A stretch of DNA of 64,000 nt from Merluccius polli (GCA_030340625.1 JAOPHQ010006627.1:1-64000); one strand, 5' to 3'; shown: positions 1 to 11,867, counted from the stretch's first letter. The notes: generated by a model not told the origin, from the letters alone. Translations and numbers: made by a program.

Positions 1-254
1 ACCCCCATCTGATAAGATATTTGTTGTGAGATATGATGTAGCCCAGAATTACTGCTTTATAACTGTCTATCTACTGTAGGTGAGGAGATAACAGAGGAGA
101 GAGTGAAACCTATAAACAAGAATAGTCACTCTTATACATTCGCTCATTGGGTTAACTCCTAGTGAAGAGAATATCAGTGTAATGAATCCCCCATTATGCT
201 GGGGACCTCCTGGAAGCCACTCAAGGACCCCTAGACCCACTTTGATAACCACTG
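1..254. mobile_element. Right end of a hAT-like MITE (cut by window edge)
   Basis: The stretch ends with GATAACCACTG, the inverse of the CAGTGGTT-type terminus common to hAT MITEs in fish. The left end lies outside the window, so TIR pairing and the 8-bp TSD (expected GTCTAACC, immediately right) cannot be checked. No coding potential is seen. Confidence 0.45.
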
Positions 255-1529
255 GTCTAACCGCCTATCCTATCAAATATGACACCGAATAACTCTTGCT
301 CATCAAACCACAGTGTCTTTGGCTATTAGAGAATACAACACAGCACTAATTAAATAGCCACCTTCATTAAATCACAAACCGGCCATGTCATCTAGCTCCG
401 TTGTTTAGCGTCTAGGGATTTTCTGAACAGTTGATATATGAAAGTAATACAATACTATTTACAAGCTCAGGGACTGAGGGTTGAAGTAGAGCTTGTGGAA
501 CATTTAATGCTCGGCTCTGTGCCGAAGAAAATACTAAAGACTTGAGGAGCGTTCCTCACTGCACACCATCCAAGTCCTACCTTTCATTCTATTTCACTCT
601 ATCCTTTATTTTGTGTTTAAATCAACAAGATTATCGAATTAAAGGAAATATGATCTCTGATACTTTCTGTTGTAGGAGCTATTCAGTGTAGGCTCATCTG
701 TGTTATGTATTCCTTGGAAACGCAGCTTCACAGTGATGGTGACCCTGCTGGAAAATAAGTAAATAAAATACATCTCCTTACTGGATTGGACTCAGAACAA
801 CACAGTCTCTGGGGTCTGCTGCATTGGGTATTATTATGAGTCAGCTAAGTGTCGGTTTGTTAATGGGGGATCGGACCATCCATCTTGCATCCCTGCTATC
901 TCCCAAGGGGCCATAGGCCCGCAGCCTATCCAAGCGTACTATGGCGCACCAGACAGGGAATCCATTACACAATCCCTGATACCATTCACAAGCAATGTCG
1001 AGACTCAGCCTCAACAAAATGTCTGCGTGGAGCTGACAACACACGTCCTCTGTCTCCACTCAGACATACAGGGCAGGAGTCTCTGGTCACAGTGTAGCAT
1101 GTTGCTACACAGTGCCACAGGCGCCACTGTGCTGGCCTTCTCCTGACATCCTGACTGTTCGTGTGATAGGAAGCCTGTTAGCAGTGTTGCGTCTTATAGC
1201 ATGTGTTATATTAGACATTAGTCATCAGCAGCCCAGTTTCAGCTTGCTTGGCCACAAGCAGGAGCTTGCTCTAAAGAGTTGCTGGAGGAAAATTGGAGGA
1301 AAGGCGCGGCAACAGACTGAGGCTGAAATGGAAAAGAGACTATTAATAGAACTGGTTATAGCCAGGCTATAAAAAATAAGCTCACTGGCAGAGCTGAGGG
1401 AACGGTCGGTCCAGAGTAAATCAGATAAATACACATTATACTGTGCGTTCGTTAACGTTAAACCACACTGGGCTTACGTAGCGTCCGCCAATACAGTATG
1501 GCTGCCTCTGCCGTTGGAGCAGTAACTGT

Positions 1530-1534
<5 letters not shown>
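255..1534. other. No gene seen
   Basis: Unique-looking AT-rich sequence with only short spurious ORFs and no domain recognised. The segment around 880-1080 has a more even base composition and could be an unrecognised repeat, but nothing supports a gene. Confidence 0.5.

Positions 1535-1586
<52 letters not shown>
1535..1586. repeat. (TG)n microsatellite
   Basis: Uninterrupted TG dinucleotide run. Long ORFs through it on both strands are artefacts of the repeat. Confidence 0.95.
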
Positions 1587-1588
<2 letters not shown>

Positions 1589-2277
1589 TGTGACTGTGTG
1601 ACCGTTTGTTATGTTGGACAGAGACTGTTATTAACCCATTTAAAGTCAAGTGAGACTGTAATTGAATTGTGTCAAGAGTCAAAAGCCAATGACAGTGGTG
1701 CGGCAGTGAGTGGTGATAATTACCTTTTGATACCAACATTAAACAGACATACCCCTGTTCTACTGGCACAATTTAACTGGGCTCCATGCCTTTCTGTTTC
1801 ATATCAGTCCTTCACCACCATACCTCCTCACACCAGATGGCTGTCTGTAGGAGGCATTGCTATTCATTAAGTATTAATATTAACCTGTAATATATTATTG
1901 AGTCATTATTATCACAATGAGTCATATTATTGTCTTCTTAAGACCAGGTGCACAATGTGTATTACAATGTGTATTATGACAGTAAGATCAAGGCCTTATA
2001 TAGCATGCATACATGTATATAACATGTTTAAATGTATGGACCCTGAAACCTGTAGGTATCTACTCTGAAAAGGTGGGGCATGATTCTCTGCATCAAGGCT
2101 GGTAACTGGTGGGCGTCTGCGGCCGTGCGCTGCTTTCTAATGAGAGTAACTGGCTGGCGGATCACTGAAGCAGAACCAAAATGGAGGAGCATCTATTGAT
2201 TGACACAGTGACCTTTCCATAGCGCTATACAGGAGGAGGTGGCTGTGGGTATAAGACCCAGATACTGCTTCACAACT
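1587..2277. other. No gene seen
   Basis: Anonymous sequence between two microsatellites, with no recognised coding, RNA or transposon signature. Confidence 0.45.
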
Positions 2278-2445
2278 GTGTGTGTATGTGTGTGCGTGTG
2301 TGTGTGTGTGTGTATGTGTGTGTGTGTCAGTGTCTGTCAATGTGTGTGTGCCAATATGTATGTCTGTGTCAATGTGTGTGTGTGTGTGTGTGTGCCAATA
2401 TGTGTGTGTGTGTGTGTGTGTGTGGGTGGGGGGGCTGTAAGGGAT

Positions 2446-2520
<75 letters not shown>
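2278..2520. repeat. Compound (TG)n microsatellite ending in a 32-base G run
   Basis: Several TG tracts with TATG and CAATG interruptions run into an uninterrupted G tract (2489-2520). Both the G length and the repeat length are likely to be unstable or mis-assembled. Confidence 0.95.
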
Positions 2521-2960
2521 CGGCTGTGAGTGCATGCATTGGAAAAGATATGTGTTCTAGAGTTGTCTGACTGGCTGGGTGGCTAGGTGGGGGGAGGAAT
2601 GCCTGTTAACCACTTCAACCGTCTGCAGAGGGGAGAGAGGAGAGGGGCTTGTGGCCACAAGGCCTCTCCCCAAAGCAGAGATTACGCTTTTCTAAATGAA
2701 AGAGAGTGACCGCCAGTCCTCTGTGATGTGGTGAGGTAGACGGAGGAGGGATAGCGGAGGGGGATGAAAAGCTAAGGATAACATGGTCGGGGGAAAGCAA
2801 AGAAGAAATTGAAAAATTACAAAAAAGCGGATCCTAGTGGGGAAAGATAAGGAGGGGGGTTGGAGTAATCTTAGACAAGTGATTATAACCCTTCATGTGG
2901 AATGGCAATAATTGTAGGTCTGGGTCCTGGTCTTGTGACAAGCTATCAGGATAACACATT

Positions 2961-2964
<4 letters not shown>
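2521..2964. other. No gene seen
   Basis: Purine-rich sequence without recognised features. Confidence 0.4.

Positions 2965-3008
<44 letters not shown>
2965..3008. repeat. (CA)n microsatellite
   Basis: Uninterrupted CA run. Confidence 0.95.
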
Positions 3009-3010
<2 letters not shown>

Positions 3011-3439
3011 CAAATCAGAGTCATAGACACACTCTGCAATAATATGGCATAACTGGCAGAATGGAAAAGCCAACACAGCATCATGGCCTTTGGGAGAGGA
3101 AAATTGGATTGGATAGGAAAAAGCGAATGACTTCCAGCTGATGTTTAAAAGACAGCAGATGAAACGCCCCTCACGCCAGCCACTGTAATGGCAAAGATTT
3201 AAACAGAATGGTTTTTGGTTTTTTTAGCATTGTATAAACAGCTTGATGACTATTGTATATTATTTGTAATTGCCATGCTATTATCAAGGTATTGAGTTAC
3301 TGTTTGAGCTATGATTAGAGCTATGATTGAGCCATTTAGCATTCATGTGAAATATTGAAGGAGAGTGTGTATGGCAAGCCATTTTAACATTTAATCAGTA
3401 GCGGTAATAGCAATTGTACAATATATATAATAATAATAT

Positions 3440-4500
3440 ATCAACAATTGCTTTTTGACTAGTTAGAATTCCAAGCCAACATATCCACACAACATAATTT
3501 TGACTAGTAGCAATTCTAATTAAAGATATCTACAATTAATTTCTCACTAGTCAAAATGTTAATTCTTGATATCAATTAATAACAATTCATTTTTTATTAG
3601 TAGAAATGTTCATTGTAGATATCTGTAACTTAATTACAGCTAGTCAACTTTTACCATTAACTTCTATTCAAACTCAATTTCAGATATCTATAATTCAATT
3701 TTGATGTGTTATAATTCCAAGTCGACATTTCCATAATGTAATTTTAACTATTCTAATTAATGATATCTACAACTCAATTCTCACTAGTCAAAATGTTAAT
3801 TATCGATATCAACAATTCAATGCTCACTAGTGGAAATGTCAATTGTTGATATCAACAATTACATTTTTACTAGTGGCAAAGTTCATTGTAGATATCTACA
3901 ATTGTTCTTACATTACAGATATCATAAATGGAATTGTAGATATCTAAAATTAAATTCTGAATAGTCAAAATTAAATGATTGATATATCGGCTTGGAATTG
4001 TAACTAGTAAGAATGTCATTACAGATATCTGGAATTGCATTTCAGATATCTGGAATTGCATTTCAAATATCTACAAAGAATTGCATTTCAGATATCTGAA
4101 ATACAAAAATGATATTCGTACTAGTAACAATTATATTAGAGATATCCACAATTCCTTTTATAACTAGTCAGAATGTAATTTTAGATATCAAAAAGGAATT
4201 CCCACTAGTCTATGGCAAGACGTTTTAACATGTATTAGCTAGACTGGATATTCATTACTGATATCTGCTTGTACTGGAATTATGACTAGCGAAATGATGT
4301 AGTAGATATCTCAAACTTGAATTAGGAATAGTCATAATTTAATTGTAGATATCTATTATCAAGTTATTGATATCTTGAAATTAATTTTGATTAGAGATAT
4401 CGCAAATTGAAGATATCTTTAACTGTCATTCTGTCGAGTCAAAATGTAATTACAGATATCTTGAATTAGAGTTTTGACTAGGCGAAATGACGTTGCAGAT
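3440..4500. repeat. Degenerate palindromic repeat field (GATATC / ACTAGT)
   Basis: About two dozen GATATC hexamers, usually inside a longer AGATATCT palindrome, alternate with about ten ACTAGT-like hexamers and AT-rich spacers such as CAAAATG. A random kilobase would have less than one of either. The spacing is irregular, roughly 20-75 bp. A motif TATGGCAAGCCATTTTA recurs at about 3370, 4211 (variant) and 4570, at and near the edges. It could be a decayed satellite or the inside of a MITE family. No ORF is believable. Confidence 0.75.
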
Positions 4501-4754
4501 ATCTGTAGTTATGTCGGAAGCTACGGCAAGGGGAGGCGGGAGCGGCATACATACTATGGCACGGCAACCACATGGCAAGCCATTTTACCGCCATGTCAGA
4601 GCAGCCCGAGGCCGAAGTTCACGTTTTTGACAGGGTTTTTAAAGGGGCTATTGACGATATCCTGAACATTAATATAGCAGCAAACAACTATTGGCTATGT
4701 AGAGATATAGTGGATTAATGGCGTCCTGACCAGAGAATGAAGGCACACTGTTAA

Positions 4755-5283
4755 GTGTTATGCCATATGGTTTCTGGATCCCAGACGCGGAAGACAAAGG
4801 GTGGGTAGGTAGAACACGGTTTTATTGTGGAATCACAATAGCAAAACAAAAACGCGATGAAGGTTGAAGCAGAAGCGGGTAGGCAAGGTAGGTGGATTGC
4901 TGGAGACTCCGAGGACGAGAACCGCTCCCAGGTGAGAGATTGAGGTCTGGGGAAGAGGGTAGTACACGGTAAGAATCCAACGGGGAAAAACACGAAAAGG
5001 AGCAAAAACAGAATGCGATTTAGCAAAGCTTAGGGCGAGACACTAGTACCGTGTGTGACGGAATACTCTGGCGCTGGAGGGACGTTTGCCCCAGCCTTAT
5101 AAAGGGATCCCAATTGGGAGCAGGTGTGTCCCATGATTGTGAGTTCCAAAGCCACGCCCCGCGCCTGCCCACAACCAAAACCTGTGAGGAAGAAAAGGCC
5201 CACCAGGGGCAACACACAACACAGGGGAAAAGCACACACACCAAAAAACTCCCCTTGTGCAAACATAAGCAGACTGTGACACA
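4755..5283 (-). mobile_element. Probable solo LTR of a Gypsy-type retrotransposon
   Basis: Read on the minus strand, the segment begins TGTCACAG near its right end. It then carries a TATAAGG box about 180 bp in, a GC-rich downstream part, and an AATAAA signal near its left end (complement around 4822-4830). This layout is typical of a fish Gypsy LTR. No PBS, coding region or second LTR adjoins it, so it looks solo. Ends and TSD are approximate. Confidence 0.45.
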
Positions 5284-5991
5284 CACTCTGTGTTTGTTGT
5301 AATCTGAGCTTCTATTTTCTTTGTTTTGGTGTCCGGTCCAGCCGCGAGTTCATGATAACGCACGTGGCGTGCATGAGATGAGTTAAGAAGGTAAAGAACA
5401 CTCTCAATTGTTGTGGTTTGAGCCGCTGGTGCGCTAGTGCGACATCTTGTGAAAAAAGCTCCATAGTCCATACTATGTGATTAAGGGAATTTGAGGCATC
5501 TTTACACGCAAGGACAGTTCAAATCCATGATGTTAACGTTTGCTGGCACTAATCACACCTTGTAAATAATTGGCTAACGTTACTTGTTTTGCTAGGTTAA
5601 TGTAACTTGCTTCAAAGTTAACTCAGTTAACGTTACTGTTAAATTATTTGCAGCATAATTTACTGGCCTGCAGCAGCCTCATAAAATATTTACCTGTTAA
5701 TGTTTTAACCTGAAATCAATACGAAAATGTGGCAACCAAAGAAGATCATGAACTAACTTATCTGTACACCAAATAAAACTGCTGTTAAATAGCTTCTTTG
5801 TGAATCGCAGTTCTTTATTTCATCACATGGCGTGAAAATAAACCAAACTAAAAATGTAACTAGTCTTCACTACTCAAAGTAGTTTTTTTTACTGAATACT
5901 CTTTCACTCTTAAACATTGAAACATTTTAGCTAAGTCTGACTATTGACACAGAGTGTATTTGTGTTTGCAGGAAGATCTGCTGGCCACAGG
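5284..5991. other. No gene confirmed; possible exon start at right edge
   Basis: AT-rich sequence without a recognised gene. Near 5962-5972 there is an acceptor-like TTTGCAG followed by GAAGATCTGC. This open stretch is cut by the foldback element at 5998 and seems to resume at 7539. Confidence 0.35.
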
Positions 5992-5997
5992 GAAAAC

Positions 5998-7532
5998 TAT
6001 GGAGCCAGTATCCTGTCATAATTCAAACCTGAAAAAAAAAGTTTCAAAGGCTTGTAAGTCTGTTTGAAAACTCAACACCTTGTAAAAAAGGTTTTGCAAC
6101 ACTGAAAAAAGAGATAGCCTGAAAAAAAAAAGTCAAACATCTGCAAACATGATTTTGTGTTCTATTTTATCTTCTTCATCATTTTCACCAACACATTTTC
6201 AAAGCTAAAATGTTTTCACAAACACATTTTCAAAGTTTAAAAATGTTCACCAGCGCATTTGCAGAGTTTCAAATCTGACACTGTTCTAACAGTGTATTAC
6301 TTTGTTTCCCGGTTTCGAAACCTTGTAAATGGGATTCTGCAAACAGCTGTTCAAACATTGAGAAATACGTTTTGAAAGGTTGAATATTTATTTTTAAAAA
6401 CTTGTAAAGGTGTAAATTTACACCATTGCAATGTATTTTTTCAGAACTTAATTTTCAGCACTGACTTTTCAGAGATTTGACCACACGGGCGCAAGCTTGC
6501 GAGTCACGTGATTATTGACAGTGTTCTGTCGCTGTTTCGTTCTGAAACTCCTTTAGAGTCAAAGGTCTGAAAACGTGGTTCTGAAAAAAGGAAAAAAAAA
6601 ACCTTCCTGGGGACGGGACCATCTTGCTCTAAACCTATTGGTTGCTCTCTGCTGAGGTACAGTCCAATCACATGCGCCGTTGACCGGGCTGTGCGGGATT
6701 GACAGTGCTCTGCCGATGACAAGAATAACAAGCGACTTGCGCGGTTGATTTTGTTGTCTATTTTCTGGAACCATGGCTGGTAGACAGGTGAGCAATTTTA
6801 TTCTATATTGTTTGCGTTCTAACCACCCGCGAGCCTCCTGCGGCTCGCCAAGCTGTAATTTGCAACACGTTCTCATCCCAACTCGTAATATACTGACGAT
6901 TTGTCACGCTCCTAGACGTCTGATACTGACGCAAAAGGTACCCTCCCGCGTCTGTGTGAAATGATCTGGGTTCTCATAAACCCGTTCGCGTTGGTGAGAG
7001 ACGAGCAGAGTCTACAGCGTCCGCTCGCAGAGCAGAGTCTACAGCGTCCGCAGTCTACTGTGAAACAATTCACTCCAAAAAGGGTTATGGTTAGGGTTAT
7101 GGGTATGGTTATGGTTAGGGTTATGGTTAGTGTTAGCGTAATCTATCACCGTGACCGGGTTATTATTGGAGTGAATGGACGCTGTAGACTCTGCTGGTCT
7201 CTTACCACCGCGAACGGGTTTAATGCGGGTTTAACGCGTTGGAATTTACACCTTTACAAGTTTTTAAAAATAAATATTCAACCTTTCAAAATGTATTTCT
7301 CAATTGTTTGCAGAATCCCATTTACAAGGTTTCGAAACCGGGAAACATACACTGTTAGAACAGTGTCAGATTTGAAACTCTGCAAATGCGCTGGTGAACA
7401 TTTTTAAACTTTGAAAATGTTTTCAGAGTTGCAAAACCTTTTTTACAAGGTGTTGAGTTTTCAAATACAGACTTACAAGCCTTTGAAACTTTTTTTTTCA
7501 GGTTTGAATTATGACAGGATACTGGCTCCATA
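5998..7532. mobile_element. Long-TIR foldback DNA transposon, non-autonomous
   Basis: The two ends are inverted copies of each other. The left end reads TATGGAGCCAGTATCCTG and the right end CAGGATACTGGCTCCATA. Homology continues inward with gaps for roughly 300-430 bp per arm (5998-6430 and 7228-7532). GAAAAC lies directly outside both ends (5992-5997 and 7533-7538), a 6-bp TSD. The centre has a TTAGGG-like degenerate run near 7085-7135 and no transposase. The superfamily is not resolved; long TIRs with a 6-bp TSD do not fit hAT or Tc1. Confidence 0.8.
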
Positions 7533-7538
7533 GAAAAC

Positions 7539-8268
7539 CCTATTTGGCAGGCAAATCTTTTCCTTCTTCCAGGGCCAGATAATGAGGTTCTGCCCTCCAC
7601 ATCTGAACTTGCTGAACGTGCCAAACTTGGATTAGCTAAATGTGAAATTGAAGCACATAAGAATTGAGTGTTAATTACTTTTAAATCTTCTATATTATGA
7701 CACCAGGATGGGCTGATGGTTGATGCTATTGGCTATGTTTCTTGCAAAGAAAACCATGGAACGAGCTGCTTTGAATTTGATGTTAAACTGAGCCTGTAAG
7801 TAGTCCCTTTGGCTACTTACCGGCTCTATATAGGGAAACATTTGACTCTGTTGAATACATTTGGCATTAGCTTTAAAAATATTGTAGAGCTGTTTACTCT
7901 CTTTCATGCATTTTCATATCAGTTTCCATGTAACTGTTTTAATTGTCACACCTATGCCCTTCCAACACTTTCCCATCCCAAGGCATCATTTTGAGTGTCC
8001 AGGAATGCCTCCCAAGGTAGCCTCGCGTCAGCTATCTGTTAAAGTTAGTCAATGGTGGGATGTGGTTAAGGTTAGTGTGATGATCTGGGTGGTGTATTCA
8101 GACGACAAAGGGTACGCTTCACCATATATGTTAATGTTTTTTCACATGTGTATACCCAGAAGCTCAAATGTGTGATGCCCTTGGGAGTGAGACCAGGCTT
8201 GTTCTGCTTTGTTCTTCATATGCAATTTCCCTAGGAGTGTAGCTGTAGAAACACAAAAATGCTCTTAG
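7539..8268. other. No gene confirmed
   Basis: After the foldback element an exon-like stretch of about 120 bases continues the sequence interrupted at 5997. No protein family was recognised. The rest is anonymous. Confidence 0.35.
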
Positions 8269-8675
8269 GTTAACTACAGTGGCGGCGCTGGGGTGGTACT
8301 TGCTGGTGCTATAGCACCACCATAGCACCACCAATAAATTAATTGAAATTTGACATACAAATTGTCTGCTTTCTCTGTATAGTTTTGAATACAGCTTGTT
8401 TCTCCAGTTGATCTAGTGAAAAGCGCCCCCAATTACCATAGCACCCTCGCAGCGGCAGCAATAAAGTTATAAAATCTGTGCTGGTCTAAGGACAGATCCA
8501 CTCTACACTTCTGTTTATTTGTTGTCAGTTCGTTGTCAATGTCTTGCCATTGCTGTCCTCAGATCAGGTAAGCTGATATAAGCTGTGATGTCACTCACTC
8601 TCACTCACGCGAGAGATTTCTAGTACCTACATTGAAAATTGTGCTTTTACAAGCTAGTGTACATTATTTTGGCCG

Positions 8676-9745
8676 GCATGAAAAATTGATCGATTTTTTG
8701 TGTGGAAAAAACGACCTCATCCAGAGGAATCAGTGGTGTATCAGCCTGTGTTAATTGAAAGTGACATGCAGAAAGAAGTAAGTGGGGATGAGGATGACAG
8801 CAGTTCATCGAAGGAGTGTGAGGGCGAGGTAGAGGAACAAGAAATGGAGTGAGAAGCGAACGTGGAGAACATGAAGCTGCTAGTGCTACTGGGAATACTG
8901 TTAGTGATGTTAGCCAGCAGCCTTGAAGGCCCCCGTCGGCCAGCAGTGAAAAAGAACTCTTCGCTCGTGGAGTTGAAGAAATTGTCAGATACGCGCTGGG
9001 CATGCCATTATACAGCTTTGTGGGCTATAAAGAAATCACTCCCTGCCATTCTAGCTACACTACAGGATATTATTGGTCAACCAAATGCACAGAGGAAAAC
9101 GGAGGCTGTAAATGGACTGATTGACGAGCAGTTTGCTTTACTTCTCACCCTGTTTGAGGATTTATTCTGAGTCACCAATTCATGTCAGACCAGCTACAAT
9201 CTCTCAGTTTGAAGGAGCCTTCATCTGCTGTGGACTTTGCTCAGTCTGTTATCAATGCACTCTCAGCAAAACAGGGAGAGGAATCATGGAGTGAAATTCA
9301 GAGAGCTAGGGACCTGCGTCTCAAGGCCGGCATACAGAGCAGACCACATGAAAGGAGACAGGCCCAAACCGTTGTTGAGGCCCAAACCGAATGCACACCT
9401 GTCACATCCTCTGATGACCTTCGCAAGCACTGTTTCTATCCGATTATAGACCAACTTCTGACTGAAATGAAAAGACGGTTCTCAATTGAGACTGGGCATG
9501 TTCTGACTGGAGTCTCAGCATTGAGTCCCAAACACAAGCTCTTCCTAGACAAGAATTCTCTTTGGCCATTTATAGATTTATACTCTGCATATCACTGACT
9601 CTGCCTGTGACATCTGCCTTATGCGAACATTCTCGCGAAGTTTCTATTGCCTCAAAGACGACCTAAGGAATAGCAGCGGCGATGCTCGGAACAGCAACTT
9701 GGCTTTGTTGGCTATAAACAGCCAGAGGACCAAGGCACTTGACAT
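8676..9745 (+). pseudogene. hAT (ZMYM1-like) transposase remnant, 5' part
   Basis: Pieces in more than one frame match the order of ZMYM1-like hAT proteins. First comes a short acidic N-terminus (about 8700-8850). Next is a block with the motif LKKLSDTRWACHYTALWAI (8955-9165). Then comes a C-terminal block (9182-9598) with YPIIDQLL and a segment leading to LALLAINSQRTKALDI, the hAT dimerisation region. The TTF-type zinc finger and the first catalytic segments expected between the N-terminus and the DTRW block are absent. There are also stops and frameshifts. The reading frame is cut by the level 2 element and resumes exactly after it. Confidence 0.75.
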
Positions 9746-10843
9746 TAGGGCTGGGTATCACCAGGTACCTCGCGATACGATACTATCACGATATTTTGCC
9801 CACGATAACGATAATATCACGATTCAGCGATTCTGCGATAATCGATATATTGTAATACATTTCATCCACGATACATCACAATATCTGTGAGATTCAAAAT
9901 GTATTACAAAACATTGTCATTTCATTTTTTATGTCCAAATAAAACGAAGTTGATACTGTCTGTGCAAATTAACATAAAATTAAAAAAACAAAATGAATGC
10001 AGAAAATACACATTAACACATTAAGTGCTGCTTAACAAGCAGAATCAAATTGTTTTATGAAAACTGCATTATAATCTCAACAACAACTTTGCTTTTAATG
10101 CTTTGTCGATTGTAGGCTGGCTTGCGTTAGCATTAGCGTCCTCGTTAGCCATCCTCACGGCAAGCCAGTGTTGTAGTCGAGTCACTATGCCTCGAGTCCG
10201 AGTCCAGGCTTGAGTCTCCAGTGTCCGAGTCCGAGTCAAGTCCAAGTCATAAAAAAAAAATCAGAGTCAAGTCCACTACTCATACGAGTCAAGTCCGAGT
10301 CGAGCCCCTATTGATCCACATCGAGTCCGAGTCAGCACTAAAGTAAGCATACATGTTGTTACACAAAAAACATAACTGTTGTGCCGCAGCTCATAGGCGC
10401 ATCCTAATGGTGGCAGCTATGAACTTTTATCAAAATTTTAATAATGCCTCTAAGCCTAATAGTTAACATTGCCCCTAGTTCTAACAGTTTAACCACTAGC
10501 TGTAGAGTTAGAGTAGGGACTCGCTTAGAAAAGGTCACACCTTATCAGTTAAACCACTAGCTGTAGAAGTTAGAGTAGGGACTCGCTTAAAAAATGTCAC
10601 ACCTTGATGTGTTACCAAGAATATAGACGTAGACGGATCCACAAATAGATGCAGTACCAAGAATATAGACGCATCTAAAGTTCATACAAGTGACAGACAG
10701 TTTGAGCAGGATGTTTGATTCGTATGTCTGAGTTGGTGCTGTTGGGCTCAGGAAGCACCTGGACGCCTAGATGGCACAAACCAATCATACACCAGGGTTG
10801 TTGTCTCCAAAGGCTCGCAGGCAGAAAAGACACCTCTATGTAG

Positions 10844-10850
10844 TATAAAA
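10844..10850 (+). promoter_or_regulatory. ERV1 5' LTR TATA box
   Basis: TATAAAA in U3, about 160 bp before the polyadenylation signal, placed as in simple retroviral LTRs. Transcription would start roughly 25-30 bp downstream. Confidence 0.7.
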
Positions 10851-11010
10851 CCTTTTTACTTCCCGTTATCTCCATCCTTTTTCTCACCAGACTCCTGTAG
10901 TGAACTCTCGTTCGCGAGACGCAGCTACGGAACCATCTACCGAGAAATAGGTCCAGCTGCGATAGGGACTAGGGACTTAGGCTGTATTCTCTGTTCTGTA
11001 TCATTAACTG

Positions 11011-11016
11011 AATAAA
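11011..11016 (+). terminator. ERV1 LTR polyadenylation signal
   Basis: AATAAA in the R region of the 5' LTR. The identical signal in the 3' LTR would end the viral transcript. Confidence 0.7.
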
Positions 11017-11118
11017 GATAATTGCTTATATTATTAATCATCGAATCCGACAATCCTTATTCCGATTCTTAGTTTAGTGTGGAAACCTCTGAATCTATCA
11101 CAAAATATTCCAACAAAT

Positions 11119-11137
11119 TGGTGACCACCGACGTGAT
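11119..11137 (+). promoter_or_regulatory. Primer-binding site, tRNA-Trp type
   Basis: TGGTGACC, one extra base, then CCGACGTGATT starts three bases after the LTR end. Apart from the extra A it matches the complement of the 3' end of tRNA-Trp, the primer used by avian leukosis-type viruses. Confidence 0.7.
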
Positions 11138-11497
11138 TTGATTTATGTTTCACCTAAATTCATAGACATCCTAAATTCTCGACGTCCGCGCCGCGCCTCC
11201 TGAAGAACGCCATCCATAACTCCACACGGGCGCCCAAAAAAGGTAAGCACACCTCATCTAAACGTGCATAGGTAGACCTAGGACATTTTAGGTGTGAGTT
11301 GTGGAGGTTAGTATTTTCCGGTGTGGGTGCGAGGGCGATATACAAACTGTATAATTCCATATTCTGATGTATAGAAATCCTGTGTGAGATAACACTGTTA
11401 ATAAGAAGAACAGACAATACAGTAACGGTGTATAGGGCACAAGGCGGGAGTATTCGCCCGCCTAGGGCTTAAGTCCCTGGTAAGCGGGCATCAGGTG

Positions 11498-11867
11498 CAG
11501 GCCCGGATTAAGGAAGCCCGGGGCCCCTAGGCTGCTGGACGATGTAGGCCCCCCCCCCCCCCCCCCCCCACCTCGAAGGACCGAACCCCCCAAAGAATTG
11601 CTACCGGAGATTTTTGTTGAGCGTGGGGTGGGGGGGGGTGCTAGCGGAGATTTTTGTTGAGCGGGGGGGGGGGGGGGGGCTAGCGGAGATTTTTGTTGAG
11701 CGGGGGGGGGGGGGGGGGGGCGTGCGGATCGCGGCGCTACCGGATCGCGGCGCTAGCAGATCGCGGGGGCTAGCGGAGGGGCCCCCGGTTCGACCAATCG
11801 GGGGCCCCCTGGCAGGTGGGGCCCCTAGGCTGCAGCCATATCAAGCCTGTGCGTTAGTCCGGCCCTG
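11498..11867. mobile_element. hAT MITE in the ERV1 leader
   Basis: Ends CAGGCCCGGATTAA and the inverse of CAGGGCCGGACTAA are imperfect TIRs. ATCAGGTG flanks both sides perfectly (11490-11497 and 11868-11875). Inside are three tandem copies of a roughly 38-bp unit containing GGAGATTTTTGTTGAGCG separated by G runs (11604-11720), and a C run near 11550. Confidence 0.88.

Larger units (their letters stand above)
10428..11115 (+). repeat. ERV1 5' LTR
   Basis: The segment matches 21404-23512 after removal of the later insertion there. U3 holds a tandem 58-bp duplication (10486-10543 and 10547-10605) and two copies of TACCAAGAATATAGACG. A TATA box and an AATAAA signal define U3, R and U5. The right end CCAACA directly precedes the PBS. 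The left end is set by the start of similarity between the two LTRs (TATC then AAATTTTAATAATG). It lacks the usual 5' TG, so it may be off by some bases. Confidence 0.9.

Noticed and set aside
841..1372. Overlapping ORFs on both strands near the left edge as a gene
   Set aside because: Short, no domain, no splice-supported continuation, and similar length on both strands.
7080..7140. TTAGGG-like run in the foldback element
   Set aside because: Degenerate (TTATGG, TTAGTG mixed in) and confined to the transposon centre.
10424..10427. CTTT as a firm TSD of ERV1
   Set aside because: It recurs after the 3' LTR (23513-23516), but the exact LTR start is ambiguous and four T-rich bases match easily by chance. 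Kept only as tentative.
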